Counted from the first letter of the stretch, positions 12,084 to 25,950 are shown. The stretch is DNA of 64,000 nt from Helicoverpa zea (GCF_022581195.2 NC_061467.1:11842001-11906000), one strand, 5' to 3'. Numbers and translations are program-made. The notes: a model not told the origin generated them from the sequence alone.

Positions 12084-12496
12084 GGCAGTTGGCATGGAAT
12101 ACATTTTAGTGTACCAGTTTCTAGTTACAAATAGAAGCTTTCAATAAAAAGTATCGTAATAGGTTAGTACTCCATTAAATGTTCGTTTTGTACAGCAACT
12201 GAATTTATTTTAAAAATAAACTTAACAATGCATTTGTAGTCGCAGTGAGATTGTATATAATGGCAACACAAGACTGCTGTTTTGTTACCCAGTCGTGTAA
12301 ATGCGGACACAGACGTTTTCAGAATTACTTGCCGAGCAAAGCGAAAATGTTTGCATAAGATGTTTCATTTCGAAGAAATATACAAACATCTGAAAAAAAT
12401 ACGGTGATGGTAAATAAAAGCATAAAATGTTCAACACTTTTAAAATAACAGTAAGAATTTAAATAGTAGTAAAATAATAAAAACAAAATCATTGTG

Positions 12497-12655
12497 ACTT
12501 CAGACTGTAAAGTCCAGGTTTCTTCGAAATGTTTTCCTTCACATTTATGTCCGAGACAATAAAATTATTACAAGTTAAATAGATATTTGCCTGAACTGGT
12601 ATCGAACCCGCACTCTCATACTCTAGAAGCCGTTGCTTTAACCACTAGGCTACCA
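12497..12655 (-). repeat. tRNA-derived SINE, truncated copy
   Basis: On the minus strand a degenerate A box (TAGCCTAGTGG) and a B-box-like 'ggttcgatacc' precede the SINE body up to 'gaaacctggactttacagtc'. The 3' tail is absent. It is a diverged relative of the 4631-4927 copy. Confidence 0.6.
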
Positions 12656-15123
12656 AAATAAATGCGAAATTAAGTTTGTTAATATATTTTGCTTTACTAT
12701 TAAACCTCGGGGTAAAGGTAGGTATTAGATATTAAACCTTTACCTGCTTACATATAATACAAAAACCAGTTATTTTCCAAACTAGCTCACGTGAAAATTC
12801 CTGATATTATTGCCATAACATGAGGCGACATTATCCTTCTCTTGCTGAATAAATATAATATAATATTTAGCGTCACAACACGGGAACAATGTTACATACA
12901 TTTCGGAATAATTTCGGGTAAGTTGGATTCTATTGTGTTCACAGCTGGTATGGAAAATTTTGTTTGTTCGTAGTGAGAAAATCAGTGGTTTAAGCTTGTA
13001 ATAATAGATTTGAGCATATCGTGTAATTAAACACTATTATGAATTAGGATGAGCAACCTGTCTCTCACGATTTTGCCCCAAAGCTAATGAAAAGCTAATG
13101 TAAATTAAAGGCTACTTGGATGCGGGAAGTAGCTCCCTCAGTACGTATGTGGAACTAGAAATAGCTAGTTAGTTGATATATATAGTTATTCTCCATAAAA
13201 TAAAGCACTATGTGTATGTATTTATTACAAGTGGAAGATTATAATTTAACCTTTAGAGAGATTTAAAGCAGAAAGAAACTGCCTTTAACATTTACAAAGA
13301 GTTAACGAAAAAGCCATGCCCTCGAGCACAAAAACATTGACTTCCCAAAAACAATTTGTAAGAACATCTCTTCTTACAAGAAAAACAAAAATTGGGGCAT
13401 TACATAAGATACACTTGACAAATGAAATGTCAGTCTGTTCGTCACAACCCCCGTAGATTTGCAGTCTGTTTAAATTACTTCTCGTCAAAATAAATATGGC
13501 ATATTTTTACTGTAGGAATTGTCTTAAAATTGGGTTGTTTTCTTAGCTAGTTGGTTCATTAAAACATGAATAATTAAAGATATTATTGTTAACACAGATT
13601 GACTTTCTGACATTTATTTTTTTTTATTATAGGCTCAGCATTTCCCGAGGTTAGTGTACAAACCAACAAAAAAACTTTTGCCTTTATAATATCAGTATAG
13701 ATAATTCCTAGTGAAGAAATACCTTACATTCTATATTATGTAGCTAGATTATTCCACAAAAAGCTCTTAAGAAAATGCCTAGCATAAAATGTACGTACCT
13801 TTTACTGTAGTAAATATTTATAAGGTATCCTATAAAAATATCAGATATTGGAAACATGAACGTAATGTCTACTGATAATAATAAAATATTATACATACAT
13901 TCGGGATAAGCTCGTCTTTGTACCACTTTGTACTATTTATTGCTAGAGTATTGGAAATAGGTATATAAAAAAACTAGAAGATAGGTTACATATAGCTTTC
14001 GACACTAAATTAATCTCCTACAATCTCCTAATCAACCAACTGATAGATCATATTTATTTTAGATGCTTTTATAATATTGCTGACGAATTTTCTCTTGAAA
14101 GGGTTATGAAAAATTGTAAAAGTTTGATATAAGTCTCGTACAATAAAGACGGTATCAATAACGACCACCTGGGGCATACCTCATACCGCCAAAGAGGAAA
14201 ATCTCTCTAAAAGCACTACGTATAATCCTTCAGAATAAAAAGGCATGACGTTACATAACACTCTTATCTGCTGACTACGAAACCTGACGGAATCTCATAA
14301 ACAGGCTTCAACTAAAATACATCAGGATCCCAATATACCTTTATAGGCCTACCCGGGGTCGCACTTGGCTGGTTTTTCTTCATTATTATTCAAGGCAGGT
14401 TTCCCAACCGCAGTTTCCCTCACGCTCCTTCGTATTCGGGGCACGGGCAGACAAATAAGTTAAATAAGTTTTGGGGAGATGGCGCACTCAATGTGGTTTG
14501 TGATGAGCTGTCAAATCTTTGAGGTGTCTAAATCTACGCGAATTATGCTTAAGTTCAGTAGAGCATTAAACGGTTAAAGTTTTACCTTCGAGTTGATGCA
14601 GAAGGGTTTTACATCGTAACGTAATTTGCGTCTTGTTGGACTCCATGAAAGTCGGGAAAGTTGGTAACTCGTGTGGCGATTGCAAATGAATTTAATGTTG
14701 AAACTTCAGCCATTATATGTAGTCCATTTGGTGCCTAAGTTAGTGTTACTTCAAAATGGTAGAAAGGTCAAATGAACCTAACTTAATAATTTGTCATCCT
14801 TTAAATCGAGTAAAAATACCGCCACATTTCGGCACCGAAATGTTTTCTAAATTCTTTGGTTAAAAACAAAAATTGAGACAAGTAGGTAATGGTATCTTGA
14901 TCGAAAACTATTCTATTAAAAATAAAGATTTCGATAAGCCGAAAGAGTGAGAATTTCAGCATAAAACCGATAACGATCGTTGAAGCATAACGTGGAATAA
15001 AATTGTGTGGGTTTAGATGGAGCCAGTTTAATGCAAGACGACTACTTATAGCCAGCTGCGACACATGTCACGAACATTCGAATAGTATTGCAGGAAATGG
15101 ATATGCAGTCTAAGATTAGCCGC
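12656..15123. other. Gene-free stretch
   Basis: Several frames of 60-87 codons exist (13285-13488, 13744-13926 and 14801-15064, all minus), but none resembles a known protein. The segment 14340-14480 is less AT-rich and unclassified. Confidence 0.4.
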
Positions 15124-15330
15124 GCACCGTGCACACTACGAATTAGTAGTCGGCCGACAGTTGGTTTGGGCTCATAACTTGACATGAAGATGAATGGCAG
15201 TACACATGTAACAACAATCAGGTATTTGACTGGTATCAGACTGACTAAAAACTTTGATTGAATTCACGATTTGTGATAAAAAATAATTCTATATCGGGCC
15301 AACAGTCAGCCAACTGTTTGCAGGTATTCT
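15124..15330. mobile_element. Diverged MITE, 'agtcggccgacagttgg' family, copy 1
   Basis: The left end holds 'agtagtcggccgacagttgg' and the right end 'ccaactgtttgcag', partially inverted relative to each other. The body motifs 'catgaagatgaatg', 'ggtatcagactgact' and 'gggccaac' recur in the same order at 24465-24690. It is a non-autonomous DNA element with no coding potential and no clear target duplication. Confidence 0.45.
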
Positions 15331-17604
15331 AAGGAGAGTATGAAATATTTATTTTGAGTAAAAAACTACATATGGGTACCATTTTTTAAATTTTCGACGC
15401 ATTTTGTACCAGCTAATCTTCGAAATCGACAGTTCAGTCTACAGTGTGCGGCAGCTCTCACAAATCTCAGCTACACAGTACATCGATCACTAGGGGTTAC
15501 AATAGTATCGCAGACGATAATCAGAATTGTGTCGCGTTCCCTACAAATCACCTCTGACTTGTGTTGAACAAGTATATATGCGTGGGTAGCGCAGATTTGT
15601 AAAGCCTTAAGTGAAATAAATGATTTGATTTGAACTTTATTAGTACAGTTTTTGGTTCAGTTTAAACTAAGCTTAGTAACGATCCCGCAGTCCAGGGATG
15701 TATCATTTTGACTTTCACTGGGGAAAAAGAGGATTCACATTTACCTAATTATACCTAATTTTAGCGGAAATATAATTTGTGACAAAAAGGTTTTCCTCTA
15801 AAATTAATATCTTTAAAAAAACATCTCAAAAACGCCATCCAAAATCAATTGATCACTTAAAATAAAATCCCACTCCCTCAGTTACCAACCGCTCCGAGGT
15901 TTCTCGCTACAAATAAACATTTCCCGCGAACACCACAAACCACTTCTACTGAAACAGCCGCTAAATCGATCCTCATGAAAAATTTAAATGCTCCGTAGAT
16001 CCTTCAGACCTTCTCCCTCTAATATCAGGGCTTCTTAGAGTACGTAAAAAATTGGAACTGGCATGAGCACCAATCTCTATACGATAAAAGTATATATCTA
16101 TGAAGTGGTTTATTCCACTTTCTCCTTTTATTGTTTTGTGTAATCAAAGATCATCCAGGTGACCAGAGTGGAATAAGCCAAAAAAGTTTGTCATTTTAAG
16201 TTCAGGGGCAAGGCTGTGGCAGGCAAGTGAATAAATGGCTCATTCATGACATTTCCTATAACATCGTTACACACACTACTAAATTGGCAAACACAAGTAT
16301 AAACTAGACGAAGGAATGTGCATACGTGAATCAGTGACGCATGGCGCAGTATCTAGTACTTCTAACATGAGTTCAAAGCATTAGTATTTCTCGAGTATTT
16401 CTCGATACTCGATACCTACTAGCCTTTAGAGTAGAGTACAGCTAAGGCTTATCCAGTTAGTGAAATGCTCTGACGCTGTACATGATACAGTTTGGGTAGA
16501 TAATGTTTATTTAACAGACTGTTTGGCTTGAAAGTTATTTTGTGCCAAATGAACCTTGAAATATATTTCAGCAGGCTAATACATTTTTTTTAGGCTAAGC
16601 ACTATGAAAAAGCGTCGTAAATCATTTTATCAGATAGATCACTATAGCAGGCTTTATAAAATATTATAGTTGGGGTATTTTCATGCTTACGTATTACAAA
16701 TAATGTGGTACCTAAATAGTTATGGGTTTTTGCATTAGGGATAGGTTATTGTAAAAAGCCTTCTACAGTATACAGCTTTTACAAAGACCCAGCATCAGCA
16801 CTAAATAAAATATAAAATAACTAAAAGGTGTCTAAAGCTAGAATTAACTTATAATCTCTAACACACTTTCACGAAAGAAAATTGCCTATCTTAAATGAGG
16901 TTGTTAAACACTAGGTTTGTAATCAAAGATGTATGAAGTATGATAATTAACGTAAGTACAGTCAGCCGCATAAATTCTTGTAATTTTCCTGCTGTTAAAG
17001 TAAAAGTGTTTGGTATATGGATGTTGGAAGTCAAGCTGTTTTCCTTTATCATTAGTCATGGTGGCTTAGAAACTATCTATGGGGTTATCAACGATCTGAC
17101 AGTGTAATATTTTGTGTTTGGGGAACTAAAATAGCGTTGTAAGTCTTTAATGGATAAAGTTGTTATAAGATACGTACAAACAAAAAGTGTCAATGTAAAC
17201 AAAAGTTACTCAAAGTTAGCCAATAAATTGTGACGTTAGTTTGACCAACACAATATTTATATTTTGAACATGGCATTGTTTTCTTTTTACTTAATCTGTA
17301 ATTTTATTATGCCACACAAAGCATCATTTAATTGCTGAACGACCTTATTTTACAAGTAACGAAGCAATTTGTGTTGATTTACGACCAGAGTTAAAATAAT
17401 CGTAATTTATAGTACAAATGTTGCATAACTTATTTCGACTCGGTATTTCAAGCTTAGATGTTATCTTGACAGTACTGACATTATTTATTTAATTAAATTA
17501 TCTTATCTTTCAGTAATTTAAAATAACGCATAAAAACAGCTTTAATATCAACATTACTTTATTTCATTTTATTTACCTATCTGCAATCTTTTCCATTCTA
17601 ATTC
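15331..17604. other. Gene-free stretch
   Basis: No gene recognised. The segment 15840-16020 is slightly richer in C but shows no coding frame. Confidence 0.4.
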
Positions 17605-17725
17605 TCTCATAAAGGACCTACTGGAAGAGATTTCTCAAGAAATAAGCTGTACATTTTGTACTTGATTGTTCTATTTTTTTTTTCTTATTCATAAACTGCG
17701 TACATAAATTGTTAAATAAACAAAT
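17605..17725 (+). repeat. Dispersed retroposon tail, 'gaaataagctgt' family, copy 1
   Basis: The shared order is 'ctcataaaggacctactgga', 'agaaataagctgtac', a pyrimidine tract, 'tacataaattgttaaataaa' and an A-rich end. It matches 22217-22357. The polyadenylation-like AATAAA end suggests a retroposed 3' UTR tail. Confidence 0.5.
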
Positions 17726-20700
17726 AAAGTCGTAAGTAAACTCACATTAATTTGCCGTCGCCTGTACATCTATTTATATCTTGCGTCCTACGTGGGAGAT
17801 TAGTACGCGGCGAGATAAGCGCGAGCTAAATAAACGAGAGCCTTTATGTTCCGTCCTTTAGATAACCTTCATGTAAGCACTTATTATTTCAGCCTTTTGT
17901 ATGGAATCTGCTTATAGAATTAACAAGTGCGTTCTTGGTCTTTGATGTTAGAAAAGTTGTTATAATATTTTTTATGTTATAGCAAGTGTTTAGAACCTTT
18001 GTCCTACTCGTTAGTTTGATAGTAACCCTAAAAAGTAGCTTGTATACATTTTTTAGGTACACAAGTACACAAAAATATGACATTTTTCTTACCTACTTCT
18101 TATCTGAGCTTAAACCAGGTGAGCCTAAAAAGTGCTTTCATTTACATTTCCTGACTCATCATACGTCATTAAAATAAAGTTATACATAAAGATACATATG
18201 TAATGTTGCGTACTAAGTAAAACGTTATGGATAAAGCGCGATTCGCAACGAAAGTTGTTCCCTCGAGTACCAACATTTCTGTGCCTACCAACTTTTGCAG
18301 TGGATTAGTAAGTGCCGCTGCACACTAGAATTGACTAGAAGATGGTTGTTACACATATTGTGGCCTTCGTTTTTGTCCACAACCACTGTAACCTGATAAA
18401 AACATAGTATAATAGTAGTAATAGTTTAAATAAATCCACTCATTACTGAAATGGGTAGTTCAGGTAAATTACGAAATTGGCAGTAAGGATTATGGAAATG
18501 AATATCGCTTATCAAATGTCGACTAATATTAATAATTACATGTTAACATAACCAATGATGACAAGACAAAAAATCAACATCAGTGAAGTTTCTTACTTTG
18601 CGCTCACACTTAACCCACCCACACATATATAAATACACCTACGCAATTTATATGTTGCCATTAGAAAGTTTGCATGTGGATATTTTTTCTGTAAATAGGT
18701 CAACATCGCTGGTGAGTGATTTCGTAATTATTAGGTACGTATTTTAAAGTAAAATATTAAAACTAGAATTTTAGTTTTATTTATCTGAGTAGTTTAGATA
18801 CACGTTATATCCATATCATAGATTTATTTCACACAAGTTTATTTACATATATTTTTTTAATACTTGCCAAAAATGATATCTGCCTATCCTTGTTCAAGAC
18901 TACTTTATCGTAATTTAATAAAACCCTATTAAACCAGCAACCTGCTTCGTAAATATGACCGGTTCTCGTTACGGTAAGATTCGCTATCTGAATGCAATCT
19001 TTATCCCTCATTACCATTAATATTAAGCATCTTGGCCGGGCGTTGTGTACTCCATAACCCGGTAATTACGAGTATAAATATATAAGTTAATGGGGTAATG
19101 TTGTAAGCCAAAGGTTACTGATAACATTGATAATGTGAAAACCAGCTGATTGTGATAATAGAAAATTTGGGTTTTCGTTCAGGTTAATGACCTTTTTTGT
19201 GGGAATACTCGAGTTTGTGAGAATCTTTTGCTGGTGTTGATAGTGATAAGAAATCTTATCAAGTAGGTACCTACTCAAATGTTTGAATCAAAATATCCTT
19301 TGATAGAAGCTAACAAAAAGAACATAAGGTAGGTTTATTGGAGAGGTATACATTCAGGTTTTACCTTGACTGAAAAGTAATTTATTTTAAAAGAAAGAAC
19401 TATCAAACCACTAAATAAATGACTTAAAATAATCTCACTAACTAACAAATTGTTCATCAATTGAACCACATTCAATTAAAGCTTATCCCAATAGAACCGC
19501 ACTGCAAATCCGAAATGTTCAGCAATCTGTGACAACAAGCGGTGACGTCACAGCATAGATTAAATAAAACCGACAGAAGCGGCAACTGACTCAAAGCTCT
19601 CCACATGCAAATGAATCGAAATGTTTACTTCAGATAATCACTAATTCTATTGGTTTTGGGAAATGTTTGACTAATTTATTAGGATTTTGGTCTTTTATTT
19701 TTGATTTTGCGTATTTTGTATCGCTATGGAAGACCAACGCCCATTAATAATAATTTACTGTAGACGGTGGCATCATGGGAATTCAGTAGCTAACTCATTC
19801 TCTAGATAATTAAACAAACATGACAGAAACTTCCACTTTTCACTAGTGAGGTAATATAAAATTATTATTTTTTGAGTTGTCCATACAGCTCGGAATGTGA
19901 GAACAGAAACTTTCAGATAATTTTCACATACAAACTTATACTATAAATATGCATACTCATTCTTGTCTGTAGCACTAAAGGCCGTGTTTTCACATGCTAA
20001 TAAATCTATTGATAGGCTAAACAATAATATTAATGTTATGTTTAAGTTTAAAACCACAATAGTTACGGTAGGTTAGCGATTAGATATAGAGTTTTAGTTA
20101 TGTTAAAACTAACTTAACTGTTCATTTGTTTACAGTATATCTATGTATACAACATGTAACTTAATTAACGCACATCCTGAAATTAGTTTGTTCAGAATCG
20201 TTTACTGAATCGATTTATATCATAATTAAAACTACTTACTACAAAAATAATTAAAACTACGGAAATTATTGTCATATCAACCCTGTACAGGCAAAACAAA
20301 TTCAAATAGACCGTAACCCAAAGTAATAAGACTTCGTGTATTGTCGGCTTTTTCCGTAGTTTCGTTATGTTGTGTCGAGTCGAGCGGCGCGCGGCGCGAT
20401 ATTTGCGTGCGTAGTAGTATGACCAAAAAGTTCTCCAAGAATTGGTATAACTAATTTAGTAAATAACAATGCATATACATGTTAAATTAAAAATTCAGTG
20501 TGTGTATTAAAAATTCAGTGTATGTATTATGATTATAACATAATATTCTAATTGGGGTGTTTGAGGGTGCGCGTTAATTACATTACATGCTGTATACATA
20601 TACAGGTTAAACATAATAAATAACTTTACTTGTAAAACATAATTATATTACAAACTGATATTGTAACGAGGTAAAGCGTGTGAGATTGTTAGCTTGAGGT

Positions 20701-20764
20701 TTTTAATAGATATTCAGAATGTTTTGAACCGGTTTTAAATTTTAGTGATCTATAAAGAAATATT
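17726..20764. other. Gene-free stretch with two small oddities
   Basis: No gene recognised. It contains a short CG-rich segment (about 20375-20412, 'gagcggcgcgcggcgcg') and an adjacent 20 bp tandem duplication (20487-20506 and 20507-20526). All frames are 64 codons or shorter. Confidence 0.4.
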
Positions 20765-20905
20765 TGATTGTTTGTTTGAATGGAATAGCCTCCAAAACTA
20801 CTGTACCCATTTCAATAATTCTTTCACTGTTAGAGATAAGCACTATCTGCACTGAAAATAAGCTTTTTCGGGACGTGGGCGAAACTGCAAAGAACAGTTG
20901 ATTAT
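20765..20905 (-). repeat. LINE-tail fragment (family R)
   Basis: 'tccaaaactactgtaccca', 'attctttcactgttagagat', 'cactatctgc', 'cgggacgtgggcgaaactgc' and 'gaacagttg' are the reverse-oriented counterpart of the repeat at 53774-53980. Confidence 0.55.
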
Positions 20906-22216
20906 TTTGAAAATTATTTAAAGTTTCAGTAATTAAATGACTGATAAAAATGTATTCTTAAATGTCAATCTGCAAAAATTGTCCTATGAACAAAGTAGGT
21001 CAGTTATTAAACTGAATCATTTAAAATAATATAACCCTATTTTGTCCAGACAATTTTAACTAAATTGAGATATCCAGTAAGTTAATTAATTCATGAGAAA
21101 CTGTCCTGTATAAAATATAGCGTTATCTACAACAACAGCGCTCTCAACGATTTTGTAAACGTGAATAACAATTAAAACATTTTAACCTAAGAATTTTACT
21201 ATTAAATTGTTATTTTAATACCTTGAATATACAAGGTGTTGATTTGCATTTGTGCCATAGTTCAGGAGGAGGGCATACAATACGTAAATAATCGATTGGA
21301 ATTACAGTAGATGGGAAATAACTAATATGCACTGCTTTTTTTGTCATTGTAATGTCGGGGTATTTCCAAAGTAATCCAATTTTATGAATGAAATTTATGA
21401 GTGATCGTTGCGTATGCTTTGTGTTTGCGTTTGTGTGAGAGTGCAGCACGGTTTTAATGCCAGTAACATACGCGCCAAGTTTAAATAAGGCTAGATGACA
21501 TTTATGGAATTCCGAAAAAAAAATTAAAGAAAAAAAATTACGTACCAAATTTTTTATTGATTTGGGTCGAGAATCATTAGCATAATTATCTCCTTGAATA
21601 TGGCACGGATGCAAATCAACAGCTTGTATTATAATTTTTCTCTCCATAGTAAGGTATATTAACTAACAATATAGGTAACACACCTGTTTTTTTTTTTGTG
21701 AATACTTTGTATGAAGCAATTAGTGATTTGGGGCCTACTAAAGAAGATTATTTTTCCTTAAATAAAATTTCGCTGTTCATTATTAGACTATTGCTCTGAA
21801 TTTACGTAAAATCATACATTTTGTTCCGTGAATCGCCTCCATTCAATATTCGGCCAGCTTCTCATATTTCAGGGAAAAAAACTTCTCTGAATATTCTTAT
21901 TTTATACTTTTTTGGGTATAAATATAGTCTTTAGACTTCTTTAATTTGGCTACAGCGGCTATTCTGACATAAGTAGACACACCATAGTACATTAGCATTA
22001 GCATTAGAAGTTAATATTCTTTTTTTGAACAAATAATTAAGGGATTAATTTAATAACTAAAGAACGTTCCAGGATCTCTGCGAAACTACCTCCCAAAGCC
22101 GGTCAAAGTATACTATATCCTTTCTCAGCCTCTAGACTTTTATTTGTACCGAAATTTATTTAAAACGACAAACGGTTACAGCATAAAATAATTAGGGTAT
22201 AAATGTAATAATATTC
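20906..22216. other. Gene-free stretch with a 145-codon frame
   Basis: The minus-strand frame 21210-21647 (145 codons) is the longest open frame in the window outside the retrotransposon. I recognise no domain, and chance alone could produce about one such frame in this much AT-rich sequence. It is not called as a gene. Confidence 0.35.
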
Positions 22217-22357
22217 TAACTCTCCCATAACGGGCCTGTTGGAAGAAATTTCTCTTGAAATAAGCTGTGCCTATGTACTATGTGTTCTATCTTTCTTCTT
22301 TTCTGTATTCTGTGTGTGTATCTGTGTACATGAACTATTAAATAAATAAATAAATAA
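22217..22357 (+). repeat. Dispersed retroposon tail, 'gaaataagctgt' family, copy 2
   Basis: 'ctcccataacgggcctgttgg', 'cttgaaataagctgtgcc' and 'gtacatgaactattaaat' are followed by an AAAT microsatellite end. It matches the copy at 17605-17725. Confidence 0.55.
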
Positions 22358-22704
22358 TAGTTTTTAATTACACCTGACATAAGACCGATTGTAAATTCTA
22401 GGCGCGAGAGAAACCGCTGGCAAAAGATAGTAAAATAATAACTTGAATTTATCAGCATGTATTTCATACCAGTATGGTTAACATGTTAAGAAAAACACCA
22501 TATTGTTTTCTCATAACATACCGTACATTTTCCCTTGCGGGGCTACTGGAGTAAAATATTATTTCTGTAAAATTGGCAGGCACCACCTGCGACCTAATAA
22601 CATTATACTGAGCGATATACTGCTCGTTTATTATATACAATATGTATATTGTATACATGTATATATTACCTGTATGCTGTGTAGAAATTGGTTTATAAAC
22701 GTGT

Positions 22705-23000
22705 CTTATGTTTAGAGCAATGCTTAGTGCGGACGGTCCATGGATGGGTGACCGTCTTTTATCACGACGAGTTACGACGGTAATTTAAATTAACTATCAA
22801 TTTTCAAAATTGTCATTTGAACAGCTGTGGTAGTAGTTACAGTCATTCAGAAGTTAGGAAGACCGACAATCAGTCTTAACAAGGTAACAAGGTTGAAAAG
22901 ATGAGATATGCAGTCGCTCTATTTTAAAATACTGGTATTCAGCTGCATCACTATTAGACTGAAATACCGACCCTAACATAAGCTGGGCTGACAAAGATGA
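22705..23000 (+). repeat. LINE-tail repeat family A, copy A3, with 5S-like module
   Basis: This copy extends further upstream than most. It includes 'tggatgggtgaccg' (22741-22754), which matches box C of insect 5S rRNA, and 'atcacgacgagtt', before the common 'agttaggaagaccgacaatc' to 'cctaacataagctggg' body. The middle is diverged. It is not a 5S rRNA gene, because the rest of the 5S sequence is missing. Confidence 0.55.
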
Positions 23001-24464
23001 AGTACTATCGTTTGATACATCAAACTCAATTAAATACACCATACTTATTTATAGAAGAGTACTTTCTAAATATAATTATAGATTTTTACTTAAAGTTCCC
23101 TCATATACACGAGTATCTCCAAATAAACTCATCGATTATCGTAATTGAATGTTCGAAATTTGAACGTGAATGACGTAAGGTTCCTGGTGTCGAAATGAAA
23201 CGTCAATTTGACGAATGCCGAATGTCGAAACGTCATTCAGTATGATGTTATTAAGGTTTCTGTTACAGAATCGGATTCAAGACTCAAGACGTCGGATATA
23301 ATTAAATTCGATCAATCAAATGGTTTCAATTCTATTCTGAAGGTAAGATCTGTACTTGAGGTTTCTACTAGACTATGCACGCTTGTTAAAATAATGATTG
23401 GTATACCTAATGATAGAAGAATTTTTGATATTGCTCCTGTAGTTTTTGCGCCGCATAACCATGTAGATACAAATCGTTTCTCTTTACGAAAACAATGAAG
23501 AGTAACTTTTGGCTGTGTGTCGAGTTGTCCTGTGGGTATAAATAAATTAACACGACTATTTCCTTCCATTCATAGGGATTAATTGTTGTTTAAGGATATT
23601 ATAATGCATAGCTAAGGAAAATATATACATACTTCAAAATCGACCGGTGAACCACTTCACCCCAAATATGCTATTTAATCAAATGACGTTGCTTGTACTT
23701 TCAATCAATCAACTTAATTAATGTAAATAATCAATCATGATTACGATCAGGGATGGGATACTACTGATTGCTATGTTTTTAACGTTATATTTGTTACTTC
23801 ACTGCGCTTATTCACACAATAAAATGTATTTAGGGCTGATTTCCTAAAAAAATGTATTCCTACTTGTAATATTAATGTGAAAGTAAGTTTGGTTGTTGGT
23901 TACACTTTCACTCTAAAAGGGCTCGACATTTCACTTAATACCTGAAATGAACATCACCGTGATTATAAGCTGTTAGATTCGCACCTTTTATCTTAAATTA
24001 CATGTTTAATAAAGTCTTTAAAATGAATTCTAAAAGCTTGTTTATCAAAAAATATATATTTAGATTATTTTTTAAATGTAAATAGAATTTTTATAAAGTA
24101 GGAATTACTTACTAATATACTTCAATCTTACAAATCTAAACAAACAGTCCAAACTGCCCTTATGTCCTTAAAAAAAATCACCAGCATAAAACCTTCAAGC
24201 CTTTCAACATCCCAGTCATGAATGTAGACTTAAAACCAGATTCGAGGGCCACCTTACATAATCGTTCGGTTGAAAATCGACAGTCATGGTCGGTTCACAC
24301 CAGCTGAGCTAAGCCACGCCCGTGTAAACCCATCTTTATATGTACGCGTAGGTTTTGTGAAAGGGCTCGAAAGGTTATGTAATATTTGAGCTGGAGATTT
24401 TTTTGTAAGGTTATTCTTTACATAAATAAAGTGTTCTTTTAGAGTACCTGCATATTGTAAACTT
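23001..24464. other. Gene-free stretch
   Basis: Two overlapping frames on opposite strands (23208-23498 plus, 23312-23569 minus) have no recognisable protein character. No repeats were classified. Confidence 0.35.
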
Positions 24465-24690
24465 TTAGTCGGCCGATTGTTTGTTTGCACTCTTAAGTCA
24501 GTATGAAGATGAATGATAGTACCTACTAACATTACAAAGATCAATGAATGATATTACCTACTAACATTACAAAGATCAAGCATTTAGCCGGTATCAGAGC
24601 GACTGAAAACTATGTTGGAAATGAAGATAACAAAAAAAAAATTATAAACTTTGGGTCAACTGTCTGTGGACTGTTTAGTCAGCAGTATTA
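24465..24690. mobile_element. Diverged MITE, 'agtcggccgacagttgg' family, copy 2
   Basis: 'agtcggccgattg' at the left, body motifs 'atgaagatgaatgatag', 'ccggtatcagagcgactg' and 'tttgggtcaac', and 'ggactgtttagtcagcagt' at the right follow the order of the copy at 15124. A 35 bp segment is duplicated in tandem inside it (24509-24543 and 24544-24578). Confidence 0.45.
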
Positions 24691-25784
24691 AACGTAAGCA
24701 CCTAATAGTTGAGTCATAAGATGATCGATACTCAGTTTTGTGCTTGTTTAAGCTAGCTAATCTCAGGAACCACTCGACTGATTAGAAAATCATACATAGC
24801 TAAGTTCATAACTGCATCAAGGGCCGATTGACCATGAGATGTGGTCGACTGGAGGATAGGTGACTATCTATCATCAACTATTAGTTGCTCGGTGTTGTTG
24901 AAGCTTCCCAGAAACAGAAACATATTCATAATATAATTTATTTGCAATATGTTTCTTTCAATAAAAATAAATAAACATTTATGCTCTCAAGAACATGATT
25001 TTTCATTTGAAGAAACATGTTTACTATTTTCATAGTGGAACTCATCTCCCTCTCAAACGATTTGATTAACTTTTTTGTTTATATAAGTTCAATTTAAATA
25101 TGATGCAAATATTTATTGAAGCGAGTTAAGTTATATTTTTATTGCGGTAGTTTAAGGTAAAATTAACCGTCACGCTTTGAAATACAGTTTCTTAAACTTA
25201 TTATAGATAAAAGTAAGTTTAAAAAATATACTAATGTTATAAAGCTTAAGATTTTGTTATGTGTTGATGCTTACCTATTTCAGGTCCTTCTGGACCGATG
25301 TAAAAAAATAAAGTGTTACGTGTTAGATAGCTCCTTTTTCAGGAACAGAATTATATAGCCTATAGATTAAACTTTATCCAGCTACGTGGAAAAGTTCTAC
25401 CTAGAAATCGTTGACTTAATCTAGTTGGTTACATTGCATTTTATTTGCAATTCCTAGATAACTGTTAACCTTTGGTGACACGTTTCCAGATCTCGTAATT
25501 TCTAAGTACCTATAAGATGATTAACTTGCAGTCAGGCCCCACAATGCAGCATAAGCTATTCTGATCCTATAATATGCCATACCACATCCAGTAGTGGATT
25601 ATAAGCAATCGCATTAGTATTCAATTAGCTCATTTGTGCTTACTGCGTAATGTATCTATCATATTAGTGGAGGCGGCAATTAGCGTTAGAGAGCATGTCA
25701 AATGCTTGACCTTATTGTAGGGTGTTCAATTACTGTATTGGATTGTAAACTGATAACGTACGTGGATAGGTAAGTAAGTGCATA
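24691..25784. other. Gene-free stretch with repeat crumbs
   Basis: 'aatctcaggaaccactcgac' near 24760 is a fragment of family R. Nothing else is recognised. Confidence 0.4.
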
Positions 25785-25950
25785 TAAATAATAAATAAAT
25801 AAATAAAAAATCTTTATTTTTCTCTTCAATTACAGTGTTAAAAGTACATTACAATACAAGTTGCATTTCTAAGAGAATGGTGTCTGCTTAAGGTTACCCC
25901 TGTGTTACAGATCACCATTAATCCTATTGAATTTTATACAGTACATTTTG
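25785..25950 (-). repeat. Probable retroposon tail ending in an AAAT microsatellite
   Basis: An AAAT run (about 25787-25810) followed by 'aatctttatttttctcttc' and 'acattacaatacaagttgca' looks like the reverse-complemented 3' end of a LINE, with AATAAA-like signals on the minus strand. The class is not firmly assignable. Confidence 0.35.

Noticed and set aside
22741..22754. 5S rRNA gene
   Set aside because: Only about 14 bases match the 5S internal region, and the rest belongs to a dispersed repeat.
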